DNA from: JAYOEY01 sp038116945
GTDB taxonomy: Bacteria > Pseudomonadota > Alphaproteobacteria > MPNO01 > UBA2964
Assembly (NCBI GenBank): GCA_038116945.1
Contig: JAYOEY010000002.1
Coordinates: 186,001-250,000 of the forward strand
Reading direction: 5' to 3'
Length of the DNA: 64,000 bases
Part shown: one piece after another, positions 51,616 to 59,917 of the stretch
Layout of the letters: the number at the start of each line of letters is the position of its first letter
Position numbering within the stretch: position 1 is the first letter of the stretch
The notes under the pieces: model-generated
Told to the model about the DNA's origin: nothing
The model's database searches: none
What the model saw: only the letters and a program-made list of their open reading frames with translations
Made by a program: the position numbers and the translations under genes

Positions 51616-52520
51616 TGCTGCGCCGTCCCGCTCTTTGCCCGGTTTTCGCGCGAGGTGTTGTACCAGGTCGCGGCAAAGATGATCACGGCGCCCGCCCACA
51701 CCCACAGATCGGGTTTTTCGAGATAGAGGAAAAAGCCGAACAGGGCTGCGATGGGCAGGCGAAGGAAATCGAACGGCGCGACAAAACTCGCGTCCGCCGC
51801 CGTAAACGCCCGAATGATGCAGAAATGCGCGAGCCAGCCGAATACCCCCAGAAGCAGGATCGGAACCGCGTCTTCGACCGTCGGGGGAGTCCATTTCAGG
51901 AAGGCCGGAATTGCCGAGATCGGGATGAACACGATGGTCATGTAGAAAAGCACGACATTGGGACTTTCCGTCCGCGACAGCGCCTTGGTCGAAACTCCCG
52001 ACGATGCGTAGAAAACCGCGGAAGCGACGACCGCGACGATACCGGGCGTGAGATCGATGAACCCCGGCCGGATGATAAGAAGCGCTCCCGCGAACCCTAC
52101 AGCCGTCGCGGCCCATCGATGAAAACCAACCCGCTCGCGCAGGAAGATCGCGGCCAGCACGACGGAAAAAAGCGGCACCGTGAACTGCAGCGCGGACAGG
52201 TCCGCCAGCGGCACCAGCGTTACGCCGAAAAACCAGCCCACATTGCCCAGATAGTGAATCGCATTGCGGAAAACATGGAGACCCAGGCGACGGGTCTTGA
52301 GATTGGACAACCCGACTTTTATCGCCCAGGGCAGGATCAGCAGGAAGCTGACCACGCTCCTCAGGAAAATCATTTCGAGGACGTCGTAACGCGGCTGCAA
52401 ATACCGGATCACGAGGGCCAGCAGCGTCAGGAACAGCCCGCCCGAGACCATCCAGATGGCGCCGCGAAGCGGCCCGGGCAGTTTTCCGAACGCGGTTTCC
52501 AGGGGTGATAAAACGGACAT
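51612..52520 (-). CDS. DMT-family transporter (EamA)
   Basis: A 302-residue inner-membrane protein with ten helices in two EamA repeats (about 18-145 and 155-290). FLRSVVSFLLILPWAIK and ALQFTVPLFSVVLAAIFLRERVGFHRW mark repeat 1, and the second ends in FAATWYNTSRENRAKSG. Family members export amino acids or small metabolites. The ATG at 52520 is downstream of the ggt stop (52537); its stop overlaps the RlmI start. Confidence 0.87.
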   Translation of the reverse strand: MSVLSPLETAFGKLPGPLRGAIWMVSGGLFLTLLALVIRYLQPRYDVLEMIFLRSVVSFLLILPWAIKVGLSNLKTRRLGLHVFRNAIHYLGNVGWFFGVTLVPLADLSALQFTVPLFSVVLAAIFLRERVGFHRWAATAVGFAGALLIIRPGFIDLTPGIVAVVASAVFYASSGVSTKALSRTESPNVVLFYMTIVFIPISAIPAFLKWTPPTVEDAVPILLLGVFGWLAHFCIIRAFTAADASFVAPFDFLRLPIAALFGFFLYLEKPDLWVWAGAVIIFAATWYNTSRENRAKSGTAQQ

Positions 52521-52536
52521 TCGCGTCGGCGTTCGG

Positions 52537-54300
52537 TCAGTCGCCCAGCGCGACGCCTTCGCGTCGCGGGTCGGCTCCGCCTTCGAAACCGCCGGACCGC
52601 GCCCGGATCCCGTGCAGCCCGCTGGTGCGGGGACGGATGCGCGGTTTATGGCCCAGCGCCCTGAGCGCCGGAACCAGGCCCTCAAGCGAAGTCCCTTCCT
52701 CAAGCTCGGTGCGGCGGTTGCGGTTCAGGAAATTGGGGAGCGATATCGCGTCCTGCATCGACATGTTCCAGTCCAGCGCGGCGATCAGGCTCTTGGCAAC
52801 GTAGCCGATGATGCTCGACCCGCCCGGCGAGCCGATCGCCATGACGAATTTGCCGGTGGCATCGGTCACGATGGTCGGCGACATCGAGCTTCGCGGACGC
52901 TTTCCCGGCGCCGGGCGATTGGCGATCTTCTGGCCGTTGCGTTCGGCCAGCGGCGAAAAATCCGTCAGCTCGTCGTTGAGCATGAAACCCCGTACCATCA
53001 GCCGCGAACCGAACGGCATGCCGATGGTCGTTGTCATCGAAACGGCGTTTCCCCGCCCGTCGACTGCGCTGATATGGCTCGTGGAAACCGGCCGCTGCTC
53101 TCCGAGGTCGGCCGCAAACCTGGCGGCGCCCGCCTGCCTGCCCGGTCGACGCGGCGCGCCGGGAAGCGCCGTTCCCAGGCTGCGCACGGCGGAAATCAGG
53201 CGGCTCCGCTCATCCAGATAGGAGCGGTCGAGAAGCCCGTCTACCGGTATGTCAACGAAATCCGGGTCCGCCAGATACTGGTTCCGGTCTGCGAACGCGA
53301 GCCGGCTGGCCTCTGCGATCAGGTGAACCGACTGCGCCGTGCCGGGCGGGATACGCGACAGGTCGAATCTTTCGAGCATGGCCATGATCTGAAGCGTTGC
53401 AACGCCGCCGGACGTCGGTGGAGGCATCACGCACAGACGCCATACCCGATACGGCCTGCAGATCGCCGAACGCGTTCTGGCGCGGTAGCCCTCGATATCC
53501 GCGGACGTCATTTCGGCCGGAAGGTAGGCCGTCGTCGATACCGCGAGCGCGATGTCCCGCGCAATGGCGCCGGTGTAAAAGGCATCCGCGCCGTTCTCCG
53601 CGATTGACCGCAACGTCTCTGCCAGCGCCGGGTTGCGCAGGCGCTCGCCGGCGGGCCGGGCCTCCCCGGTTCTGGAATAGAAATATTGCCGGGCAGTCGC
53701 GAATTTCCTGAGATGCCGGTCCCGGTCGATCATCCGGTGCAGGCGCGGCGAGATTTCGAACCCGTCCTCGGCGAGCGCGATCGCCGGGTCGAACAGCCGC
53801 TTCCAGGGCAGACGGCCGTGTGCCCGGTGCGCGATCTCCAGCATGCGCAGCAGTCCGGGCACGCCGACGCCGCGTCCGCCGGCCTCGCGGGTGCGGAACG
53901 GGATGGTTTTGCCGTCCTTGTCCAGATGGAGCCTGTCCGTCGTCGACGCGGGTGCCGTTTCGCGCCCGTCATACGCCCGGATGTCAGCGGGCCGGCCCGA
54001 CTTTCCGTCGGGCGGCGCGTAGTGAAGCAGGAACGCGCCGCCGCCGATGCCCGAACTCTGCGGCTCCACGAGGGTCAGCACCATCTGGGCGGCGATAGTC
54101 GCGTCGACGGCGCTGCCGCCCGCGCGCAGGATTTCGCGCCCTGCTCGGGCCGCGTGCGGATTGGCCGCGGCGATCATGTGGTTGCGGGCCAGCGAAACGG
54201 GCGTCTGGGCGCAGCCGCCGAGGAAGCCGAGGCCGCCGATCAGGCCGGTCAGCAGGACAAACCGATACAGATGCCACCGGTCCGGTCTCTGAGCTGACAC
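52537..54300 (-). CDS. ggt: Gamma-glutamyltransferase
   Basis: A 587-residue self-cleaving enzyme that hydrolyses glutathione or transfers its glutamyl group. An N-terminal hydrophobic stretch ends in LGGC at Cys 30, suggesting a lipoprotein at the periplasmic face. The proenzyme processing site is STSHISAVDGRGNAV, with the nucleophilic Thr near residue 404, and the glutamate-binding region contains SPGGSSIIGYVA. It may serve peptide recycling with the neighbouring EamA transporter, but this is unproven. Confidence 0.93.
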   Translation of the reverse strand: MSAQRPDRWHLYRFVLLTGLIGGLGFLGGCAQTPVSLARNHMIAAANPHAARAGREILRAGGSAVDATIAAQMVLTLVEPQSSGIGGGAFLLHYAPPDGKSGRPADIRAYDGRETAPASTTDRLHLDKDGKTIPFRTREAGGRGVGVPGLLRMLEIAHRAHGRLPWKRLFDPAIALAEDGFEISPRLHRMIDRDRHLRKFATARQYFYSRTGEARPAGERLRNPALAETLRSIAENGADAFYTGAIARDIALAVSTTAYLPAEMTSADIEGYRARTRSAICRPYRVWRLCVMPPPTSGGVATLQIMAMLERFDLSRIPPGTAQSVHLIAEASRLAFADRNQYLADPDFVDIPVDGLLDRSYLDERSRLISAVRSLGTALPGAPRRPGRQAGAARFAADLGEQRPVSTSHISAVDGRGNAVSMTTTIGMPFGSRLMVRGFMLNDELTDFSPLAERNGQKIANRPAPGKRPRSSMSPTIVTDATGKFVMAIGSPGGSSIIGYVAKSLIAALDWNMSMQDAISLPNFLNRNRRTELEEGTSLEGLVPALRALGHKPRIRPRTSGLHGIRARSGGFEGGADPRREGVALGD

Positions 54301-54468
54301 CTTGTCTCCCCGATTCTTATCGTCGTTCGCTCTTTATGCGCCAGCATTCCATTCGCGCCAAGGAAATCCTTTCGCCGCCCGCCATTTGCGGTTAAAAGCA
54401 GGGCTCCGCGCGGGCTCCGGCGATGGGCCGCGCGGTCGACCTTATTTGGCCCCTGACCGGAGGAAGGC

Positions 54469-55302
54469 GTGAGCGCCGCCGGCAAAACGAAACGAATATC
54501 CGCGCCCCAGCTTATGGCCCGCAAAGGCGGCGAGCCGATCGTCTCCCTGACGGCCTACAGCGCGCCCATGGCGACGTTTCTCGACCCGCATGTCGATAGT
54601 CTGCTCGTCGGCGATTCCCTCGGCATGGTGCTGTACGGCATGGATTCGACGTTGGGCGTGACGCTCGACATGATGATCGCGCACGGCGCCGCCGTGGTGC
54701 GCGGGTCGGCGCGCGCCTGCGTCACGGTCGACATGCCGTTCGGTTCCTATCAGGAATCGCCGGAGCAGGCGTTTCGCAGCGCTGCCCGGGTCATGGCGGA
54801 GACCGGATGCGGCTCGATCAAGCTCGAAGGCGGTTCGGAAATGGCCGAAACCATAGCCTTCTTGGTCGAGCGCGGCATACCGGTCATGGGGCATGTCGGG
54901 CTGATGCCGCAGAGCGTCAACCGGCTCGGCGGATACCGGGCGCGCGGGAGAAGTCGCGATGAGGCGATTCGGATCGTGGCGGACGCGCGGGCGGTGGCGG
55001 CGGCCGGTGCGTTTTCCATCGTCGTCGAGGGTGTTGTCGAATCGCTGGCGCGGGACGTGACGACTGCCGTGGCCGTACCGACCATCGGCATCGGCGCCTC
55101 AAGCGAGTGCGACGGTCAGGTCCTTGTGGCGGAAGACATGCTGGGGCTGTTCAGCGATTTCACGCCGAGTTTCGTCAAACGCTACGCATCGCTGGGCGCG
55201 GATATCGGCCGCGCGGCGGCAGAGTACGCCGCGGAGGTGCGCGCAAGACGCTTCCCGGGCTCAGAACATGTCTTCGCAGACAAGCAGCGCAAAGACCGCT
55301 GA
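54469..55302 (+). CDS. panB: 3-methyl-2-oxobutanoate hydroxymethyltransferase
   Basis: A 277-residue enzyme, first in pantothenate synthesis. GDSLGMVLYGMDSTLGVTLD (about 46-65) and the Mg-binding GVSIKLEGG-type segment are present. It begins at GTG 54469 with GGAGGAAGG just upstream. It overlaps panC by 35 bases, an unusually long overlap for this pair. Confidence 0.94.
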   Translation: MSAAGKTKRISAPQLMARKGGEPIVSLTAYSAPMATFLDPHVDSLLVGDSLGMVLYGMDSTLGVTLDMMIAHGAAVVRGSARACVTVDMPFGSYQESPEQAFRSAARVMAETGCGSIKLEGGSEMAETIAFLVERGIPVMGHVGLMPQSVNRLGGYRARGRSRDEAIRIVADARAVAAAGAFSIVVEGVVESLARDVTTAVAVPTIGIGASSECDGQVLVAEDMLGLFSDFTPSFVKRYASLGADIGRAAAEYAAEVRARRFPGSEHVFADKQRKDR

Positions 55303-56155
55303 CATCGAAGTGCTGCGGACGGTCGCGGCCCTGCGGGGCAGAGTGGCCGGCTGGCGGGCGGAAGGTGCGGCCGTGGCGCTCGTTCCCACGATGGGCGGCC
55401 TCCATGAAGGACATCTGTCCCTTGTCAGGCGGGCCCGGAAGGAAGCCGACAGGGTTGTCGTCAGCCTGTTCGTCAATCCCGCCCAGTTCGGCGCGAACGA
55501 GGATCTCGCGGCCTATCCGGCGAACGAGGCCGCGGACTGCGCCCTTCTCGCGCAGGAGGGAGCCGATGCGGCATACGCGCCGTCGGTGGAGCAGATGTAC
55601 CCGGCGGGTTTTGTCACCACGGTGTCGGTTGGCGGTCTGACTGCCGGGCTGTGCGGGGCGCATCGACCCGGTCATTTCAGCGGAGTAGCGACGGTGGTTG
55701 CCAAGCTGCTGACGCAATGTGCGCCCGATGTCGCGCTGTTCGGCGAGAAGGATTACCAGCAGCTTCAGGTCGTCCGTCGTCTCGCGCGCGATCTGGATCT
55801 CCCGGTGAGGATCGCAGGGGTCCCCACGGTGCGCGAAGCGGACGGTCTCGCCCTGTCGTCGCGCAACGCTTATCTCGATGACGCGCAGCGGCGGATTGCG
55901 CCCGCGCTCCATCGGGAACTCTCGACGCTGGCGGCGGCGGCGCGCGATTCCCGAACGGACTGCGCGGCGGCGGCAAACGCTGCCGCGGCCGGGCTGATTT
56001 CGGCGGGATTCGATTCTGTCGATTACGTCGCGGTCTGCGATGCGGAGTCGCTCACGCCGCTATCCCGCGTCACCGATCCGGCGCGAGCGCGCGTCTTCGG
56101 CGCGGCGATTCTCGGCCGGGCGCGCCTGATCGACAATCTGCCGGTCGGCGAGTAG
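55268..56155 (+). CDS. panC: Pantothenate synthetase
   Basis: A 295-residue ligase joining pantoate and beta-alanine with ATP. PTMGGLHEGHLSLVRRA (about 39-55) holds the HIGH-like motif, SLFVNPAQFG follows, and FGEKDYQQLQVVRRLARDL and SSRNAYL complete the active site. The start ATG at 55268 lies within the end of panB, the only M near the conserved N-terminus. Confidence 0.95.
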   Translation: MSSQTSSAKTADIEVLRTVAALRGRVAGWRAEGAAVALVPTMGGLHEGHLSLVRRARKEADRVVVSLFVNPAQFGANEDLAAYPANEAADCALLAQEGADAAYAPSVEQMYPAGFVTTVSVGGLTAGLCGAHRPGHFSGVATVVAKLLTQCAPDVALFGEKDYQQLQVVRRLARDLDLPVRIAGVPTVREADGLALSSRNAYLDDAQRRIAPALHRELSTLAAAARDSRTDCAAAANAAAAGLISAGFDSVDYVAVCDAESLTPLSRVTDPARARVFGAAILGRARLIDNLPVGE

Positions 56156-56169
56156 GGTCTTTGCGCCGC

Positions 56170-56207
56170 AAAAAAAGCGGCTTCCCGACGAACGCCTGGA
56201 AGCCGCT
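56170..56207 (-). terminator. Rho-independent terminator of the 56235 lipoprotein gene
   Basis: On the minus strand AGCGGCTTCC pairs with GGAAGCCGCT and is followed by seven T bases (56176-56170). It sits 28 bases beyond the stop at 56235. The plus strand has no T-run, so it does not clearly terminate panC. Confidence 0.7.
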
Positions 56208-56234
56208 CCGTATTTCGGATTTCGGACGCCGGGT

Positions 56235-57431
56235 CTACCGGACGTAAAGATGGACCTCGTTGCTTTCGGCGGTGTCCTGGGTCATCGCCGACAGCCGGAC
56301 GCGGTCGAGCGGCAGACCCATATTGGCGAGCGACCGCAATACGCTTTCGGCGTTCCTTTTGGCCTTGTTGCTGTTAAGGGTCACCTTTGCCGGCGTTCCG
56401 CGCCGCGATGCGACAGCGACGAGATCGAAGCCCGCCTGCGGCCGGCGGGCGAGGGCCCGGCTTACGGCGCTGTATAGCGCCTGTTCGTAATCGACATTCG
56501 GCCGGTCGAACCGGATGACGACGAGCGGACGCCGTCCGGCGGGACCCGCGGCGGCGCCGCTCCTGATCGGATCGGCGGTCTGCAGGGGCGCGGCGGTGGC
56601 ATAGGCCCGGTTGGCGAGGCTGCCGCCCAGCATTTCCCCGTTCTTGATCGCCAGAGACAGCGCGGTAAGGTTGCTGCGTTCCGACGCCACGTATGAGGTC
56701 TGCCGGTTGATGTCTTCGCTGAGTTCGTTCAGCAGCCGGTCGATCAGCACTACCGTCCGGTTGACCTCGTCTTCCAGAATGGCGAGCTGGCGATGGTCTT
56801 CCTCGACCGCGCCGCTCAGCCCGTAGGCGGCGCGCGTGGTTTCCAGCAGGTAGGCAGACATGGTGCTGGTTCCCGCCACGGCGTTTGCCAGCGTGTTCAT
56901 CCGCGCGATATCGGTATCGATCTGCGCAAGGCCCTGCTGTGCGGTATTCCAGTTGCTGACCAGGAACGGATTGCCCGGCGTGGTCCCGACCTGCAACCGG
57001 GAATTTATCGCTGCGATCGATCCGTGATAGGCCTGAGAATGGGCGGCGGTTTCCCGCCGGATATTCTGCAGCCCGGCATTCTGCTGGCGAATCTCTCCGC
57101 GCATCCGCTGAAGTTCGCCGCGCAGCGTGGAGACTTTCTGGCCGACAAAGGTGCCCGTCTGCTGGCCCGGCGTAACCTTGGGCGGTTCGAAATTGGTCGA
57201 GCCCAGAACAGGCGGCGAACCGGCCGGACCGATGGTCGGCTGGTTCATCCGTTCGCCCGCGGATGCGGGTATGCTGATTGCCTTGCCGTTCGCAGGCGCC
57301 GGGGCCGCAGCCTGTCGCGGCGCGGGGTCGTCGCCCGTCAGCGACGGCCAGAGCGAGTCCATCGAAAACGAACATGCGGACAGCGAAGCGGCGATGCAAA
57401 GCGCGGCTACGGAAGACAATGTACGGGCCAT
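56235..57431 (-). CDS. Lipoprotein with coiled coil and OmpA-like C-terminus
   Basis: A 398-residue protein with a lipobox, SLSACS, at Cys 20. A Pro/Ala-rich linker (about 35-95) is followed by a helical or coiled region (about 95-280), including VGQKVSTLRGELQRMRGEIRQQ. A C-terminal domain (about 300-398) reads LVVIRFDRPNVDYEQALYSAV through KAKRNAESVLRSLANMGL, similar to OmpA/secretin-like peptidoglycan or oligomer domains, though divergent. Function unknown. It is a single gene with its own promoter-like site and a terminator. Confidence 0.65.
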   Translation of the reverse strand: MARTLSSVAALCIAASLSACSFSMDSLWPSLTGDDPAPRQAAAPAPANGKAISIPASAGERMNQPTIGPAGSPPVLGSTNFEPPKVTPGQQTGTFVGQKVSTLRGELQRMRGEIRQQNAGLQNIRRETAAHSQAYHGSIAAINSRLQVGTTPGNPFLVSNWNTAQQGLAQIDTDIARMNTLANAVAGTSTMSAYLLETTRAAYGLSGAVEEDHRQLAILEDEVNRTVVLIDRLLNELSEDINRQTSYVASERSNLTALSLAIKNGEMLGGSLANRAYATAAPLQTADPIRSGAAAGPAGRRPLVVIRFDRPNVDYEQALYSAVSRALARRPQAGFDLVAVASRRGTPAKVTLNSNKAKRNAESVLRSLANMGLPLDRVRLSAMTQDTAESNEVHLYVR

Positions 57432-57554
57432 GAAGGGCCTCTCCCCCTAGTTTCGGTCCAGCGCCGGTCGACTGGCTGAAATTCGTCGGCAGATTGGGCG
57501 CTCGGAGTCGGACTCCGTCTCAGGTTATATCCGGCAAACCCTTGATTCACACGA

Positions 57555-57582
57555 ATAATACCGAATGGATTCGCTTTTACAA
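57555..57582 (-). promoter_or_regulatory. Candidate promoter of the OmpA-like lipoprotein gene
   Basis: On the minus strand TTGTAA (57577-57582) and TATTAT (57555-57560) are separated by 16 bases, about 120 bases before the ATG at 57431. This is in the 284-base gap that also precedes the tRNA gene. Confidence 0.4.
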
Positions 57583-57715
57583 GTCGATTTGGCGTCAATT
57601 GCGGGCATCCCCCCGGCGTATCGCTTCAACTGCTTGCCAAGCGCCTGCAATTTCAGTAACGTCCGCCGTTCCGAAATCCGGTCGGTGGTTCCCATGCCCC
57701 GATTTTCGGCACAAG

Positions 57716-57792
57716 GCGCCCGTAGCTCAGCTGGATAGAGCACTAGACTACGAATCTAGGGGTCGGGAGTTCGAATCTTCCCGGGCGCGCCA
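57716..57792 (+). tRNA. tRNA-Arg (anticodon ACG)
   Basis: A 77-base tRNA including the encoded CCA. The acceptor stem pairs GCGCCCG with CGGGCGC. The anticodon loop CTACGAA is closed by CTAGA/TCTAG, and the T-loop reads TTCGAAT. ACG at 57750-57752 decodes CGN, mainly CGU/CGC/CGA after A34 editing to inosine. Confidence 0.96.
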
Positions 57793-57879
57793 TTTCCCGT
57801 CAAATCCGGTCGAAATCAGGGAAAATTGGTTCCATCCGAGGCGTGACGAATCGCGCCGGCCCCTATACTGTCCGCCGCG

Positions 57880-58875
57880 ATGTCCGAAACGATCCCTTCC
57901 AGTAAACAGGCGGCCGGCAGGAAAAAGCAGCTTGCCGCCGCCGTTGCGAAAATCGTCGTATCTGCCGCCCTGCTCTGGGCGCTGTTCGGAATATATGACA
58001 TCGAATCGGCAATGGGCCGCATCGCGGCGATCGATCCCTTCTGGACCGTCGCGGCGTTCGCCTGCATGGCGGTGTTTCTGTTTCTTGCAGCAACCCGATG
58101 GTGGCTTGTCATGAAGGCCATGGGGATGCACGCGCCTTTGACCTCGGTCACCGGGCTGATGGTGATCGCGGTATTCTTCAACCAGACCCTGCCGTCCAAC
58201 CTGGGCGGCGACGTGATGCGCGTCTGGCGACTGTTCAAGCAGGGCGAGCGACTCCAGCAGGCGGTGGGCTGCATTCTGGTCGACCATGTGGTGTCGTTCA
58301 TCGGGCTGGCGTTTCTCGTGCTGCTGGCCTTGCCCTGGGCGATCATGTGGATCGGCAGCCTGTTCGTCCTCTACCTGCTGCTTGCGCTGATCGGCGGCAT
58401 CGTCGCCGGGCTCGCTGTCCTGCTGCTGCTGGACAGGATCCCCGTCCGGCTGTCGAGAATACTGCCCGACCGGCTGTGGAATTCTGTCGCCGAGCTGTCG
58501 AGGGACGCGAAGGAAGTTTTTGTCGCGAAGCGGGAAATTCTGCCCCTTCTGCTGATGGCGACGCTGGCGCATGCGATGATCGTCGTCATGATGGCGACGC
58601 TGGCGCGCGGGCTTGGGATCGTGTTCGATTTCGGCGCCTTTCTGGCCGTCGTGCCGCCGGCCGTCGTGGCGTCTTTCCTGCCGATGTCGTTCGCCGGCTG
58701 GGGCGTGCGGGAAGGCGCGATGGTCGGCTTGCTCGGCTCCATCGGCATCGTGCCGGAAGAGGCGCTGGCGTTGTCGGTGGCGTTCGGTTTTCTCTATCTG
58801 ATCGGATCGCTGCCGGGCGGCATCCTCTGGCTGGTGACCGGCAATCGCGGAGATATCGAGAAGGAAGCGGGCTGA
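57880..58875 (+). CDS. LPG-synthase-type membrane protein (flippase-like, UPF0104)
   Basis: A 331-residue protein with about eight membrane helices, matching the transmembrane domain of lysylphosphatidylglycerol synthase. FNQTLPSNLGGDVMRVWRLF (about 107-126) and PMSFAGWGVREGAMVGLLG (about 267-285) are the conserved spans. It lacks the aminoacyl-transferase domain, so it probably moves or shields a lipid rather than synthesising it. TGATG links its stop to the NTF2-like gene. Confidence 0.85.
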   Translation: MSETIPSSKQAAGRKKQLAAAVAKIVVSAALLWALFGIYDIESAMGRIAAIDPFWTVAAFACMAVFLFLAATRWWLVMKAMGMHAPLTSVTGLMVIAVFFNQTLPSNLGGDVMRVWRLFKQGERLQQAVGCILVDHVVSFIGLAFLVLLALPWAIMWIGSLFVLYLLLALIGGIVAGLAVLLLLDRIPVRLSRILPDRLWNSVAELSRDAKEVFVAKREILPLLLMATLAHAMIVVMMATLARGLGIVFDFGAFLAVVPPAVVASFLPMSFAGWGVREGAMVGLLGSIGIVPEEALALSVAFGFLYLIGSLPGGILWLVTGNRGDIEKEAG

Positions 58876-59279
58876 TGTCGGACCGCGACGCCGCCCTGTT
58901 CGCCAACGAATCATTTTATCAGGCGTTCAACGACCGGGACCTTGCCGCCATGAATGCGCTCTGGTCGGGGGCCGTGCCGGTCACCTGCATTCATCCCGGC
59001 TGGGGCGCGATCGACGACCGCGACGAAATCATCGCCAGCTGGTCCGCGATCCTCGCCGACGAAAACGCGCCGGGCATAAGATGCAAGGATGCCAATGCCG
59101 AAATCTACGGCGATATCGCGGTGGTCATCTGTTTCGAAATGCTGGGCGAGGGGCGGCTTATCGCTACCAACATCTTCCACCGCGAGGGCGAGGTCTGGAA
59201 GATGGTGCACCACCAGGCAGGCCCGACATCGGCTGCGCCCGACCTGTCGATGGACGCGCCGAGCGGCGCGCTTCACTGA
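58875..59279 (+). CDS. NTF2-like/SnoaL-type small protein
   Basis: A 134-residue alpha+beta barrel-like protein. ESFYQAFNDRDLAAMNALWSG at the N-terminus and VWKMVHHQAG near the C-terminus are typical of the SnoaL_3/NTF2 fold. No catalytic residues can be identified. Its ATG shares a base with the upstream stop (TGATG), so it is coupled to the LPG-synthase-type protein. Confidence 0.78.
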   Translation: MSDRDAALFANESFYQAFNDRDLAAMNALWSGAVPVTCIHPGWGAIDDRDEIIASWSAILADENAPGIRCKDANAEIYGDIAVVICFEMLGEGRLIATNIFHREGEVWKMVHHQAGPTSAAPDLSMDAPSGALH

Positions 59280-59287
59280 GGCCGCGA

Positions 59288-59899
59288 CTACTTCCCGAAC
59301 AGCCCCTTGATGCCGCGGACGATGGCGTTCCACAGCACTTTGAGCCCCATCCCGCCGACCTGAACCGGAGCGGCGGGTGCGGGCGGTTCCTTCGGTGCGT
59401 CGGGCCGGGCCTCTTCCGTATCGCCCGCCCCGGTCGCAGGGGCTTCCTGCGCGATGACGTTCTTTTCCAGGTTGTCGGCGAACTGCTTGATGATCTGCTG
59501 GGCGAGGTCCGCCACCATGCCGACGCCCCGGCCGTACTGGGCGACCGCGCCGGACAGCTGCAGGTTGGTGTGGATCAGGACCTTTGACCCCGCCTCGGAC
59601 GGTTCCATCGAAAAATCCACATTGGCATGCGCGCCGCCGCGGCCCTTGGCGTCCGTGCCCTGCGCCTTGAGCTTTGCGCAGCGGTTCTCGGGGTCGAGCT
59701 CCTCGAAAGTCGTCTGTCCGTTGAAGGTCAGCGCGACCGGGCCCAGCTTTACCGAAATCTTTCCCTTATAGGTCCTGTCGTCGACCACCTCGGTCAGTTC
59801 CGCCCCCGGAACGCAGGGCGCGATGCGTTCGATATCCATCAGGATGTCCCACGCCTGTTCGACCGGGACCGGCACCTCGAATGAATTGTCGAATTCCAC
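59288..59899 (-). CDS. CoxG-like SRPBCC-family protein
   Basis: A 203-residue protein. The SRPBCC domain begins MEFDNSFEVPVPVEQAWDILMD and contains PGAELTEVVDDRTYKGKISV (about 34-53). A Pro/Ala-rich linker leads to an amphipathic C-terminal helix (GMGLKVLWNAIVRGIKGLF) for membrane binding. CoxG anchors CO dehydrogenase in known cases. It follows the CoxL-like gene after 18 bases and is cotranscribed with it. Confidence 0.88.
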   Translation of the reverse strand: MEFDNSFEVPVPVEQAWDILMDIERIAPCVPGAELTEVVDDRTYKGKISVKLGPVALTFNGQTTFEELDPENRCAKLKAQGTDAKGRGGAHANVDFSMEPSEAGSKVLIHTNLQLSGAVAQYGRGVGMVADLAQQIIKQFADNLEKNVIAQEAPATGAGDTEEARPDAPKEPPAPAAPVQVGGMGLKVLWNAIVRGIKGLFGK

Positions 59900-59917
59900 T
59901 GTTCTTTCCTTTCCTGT

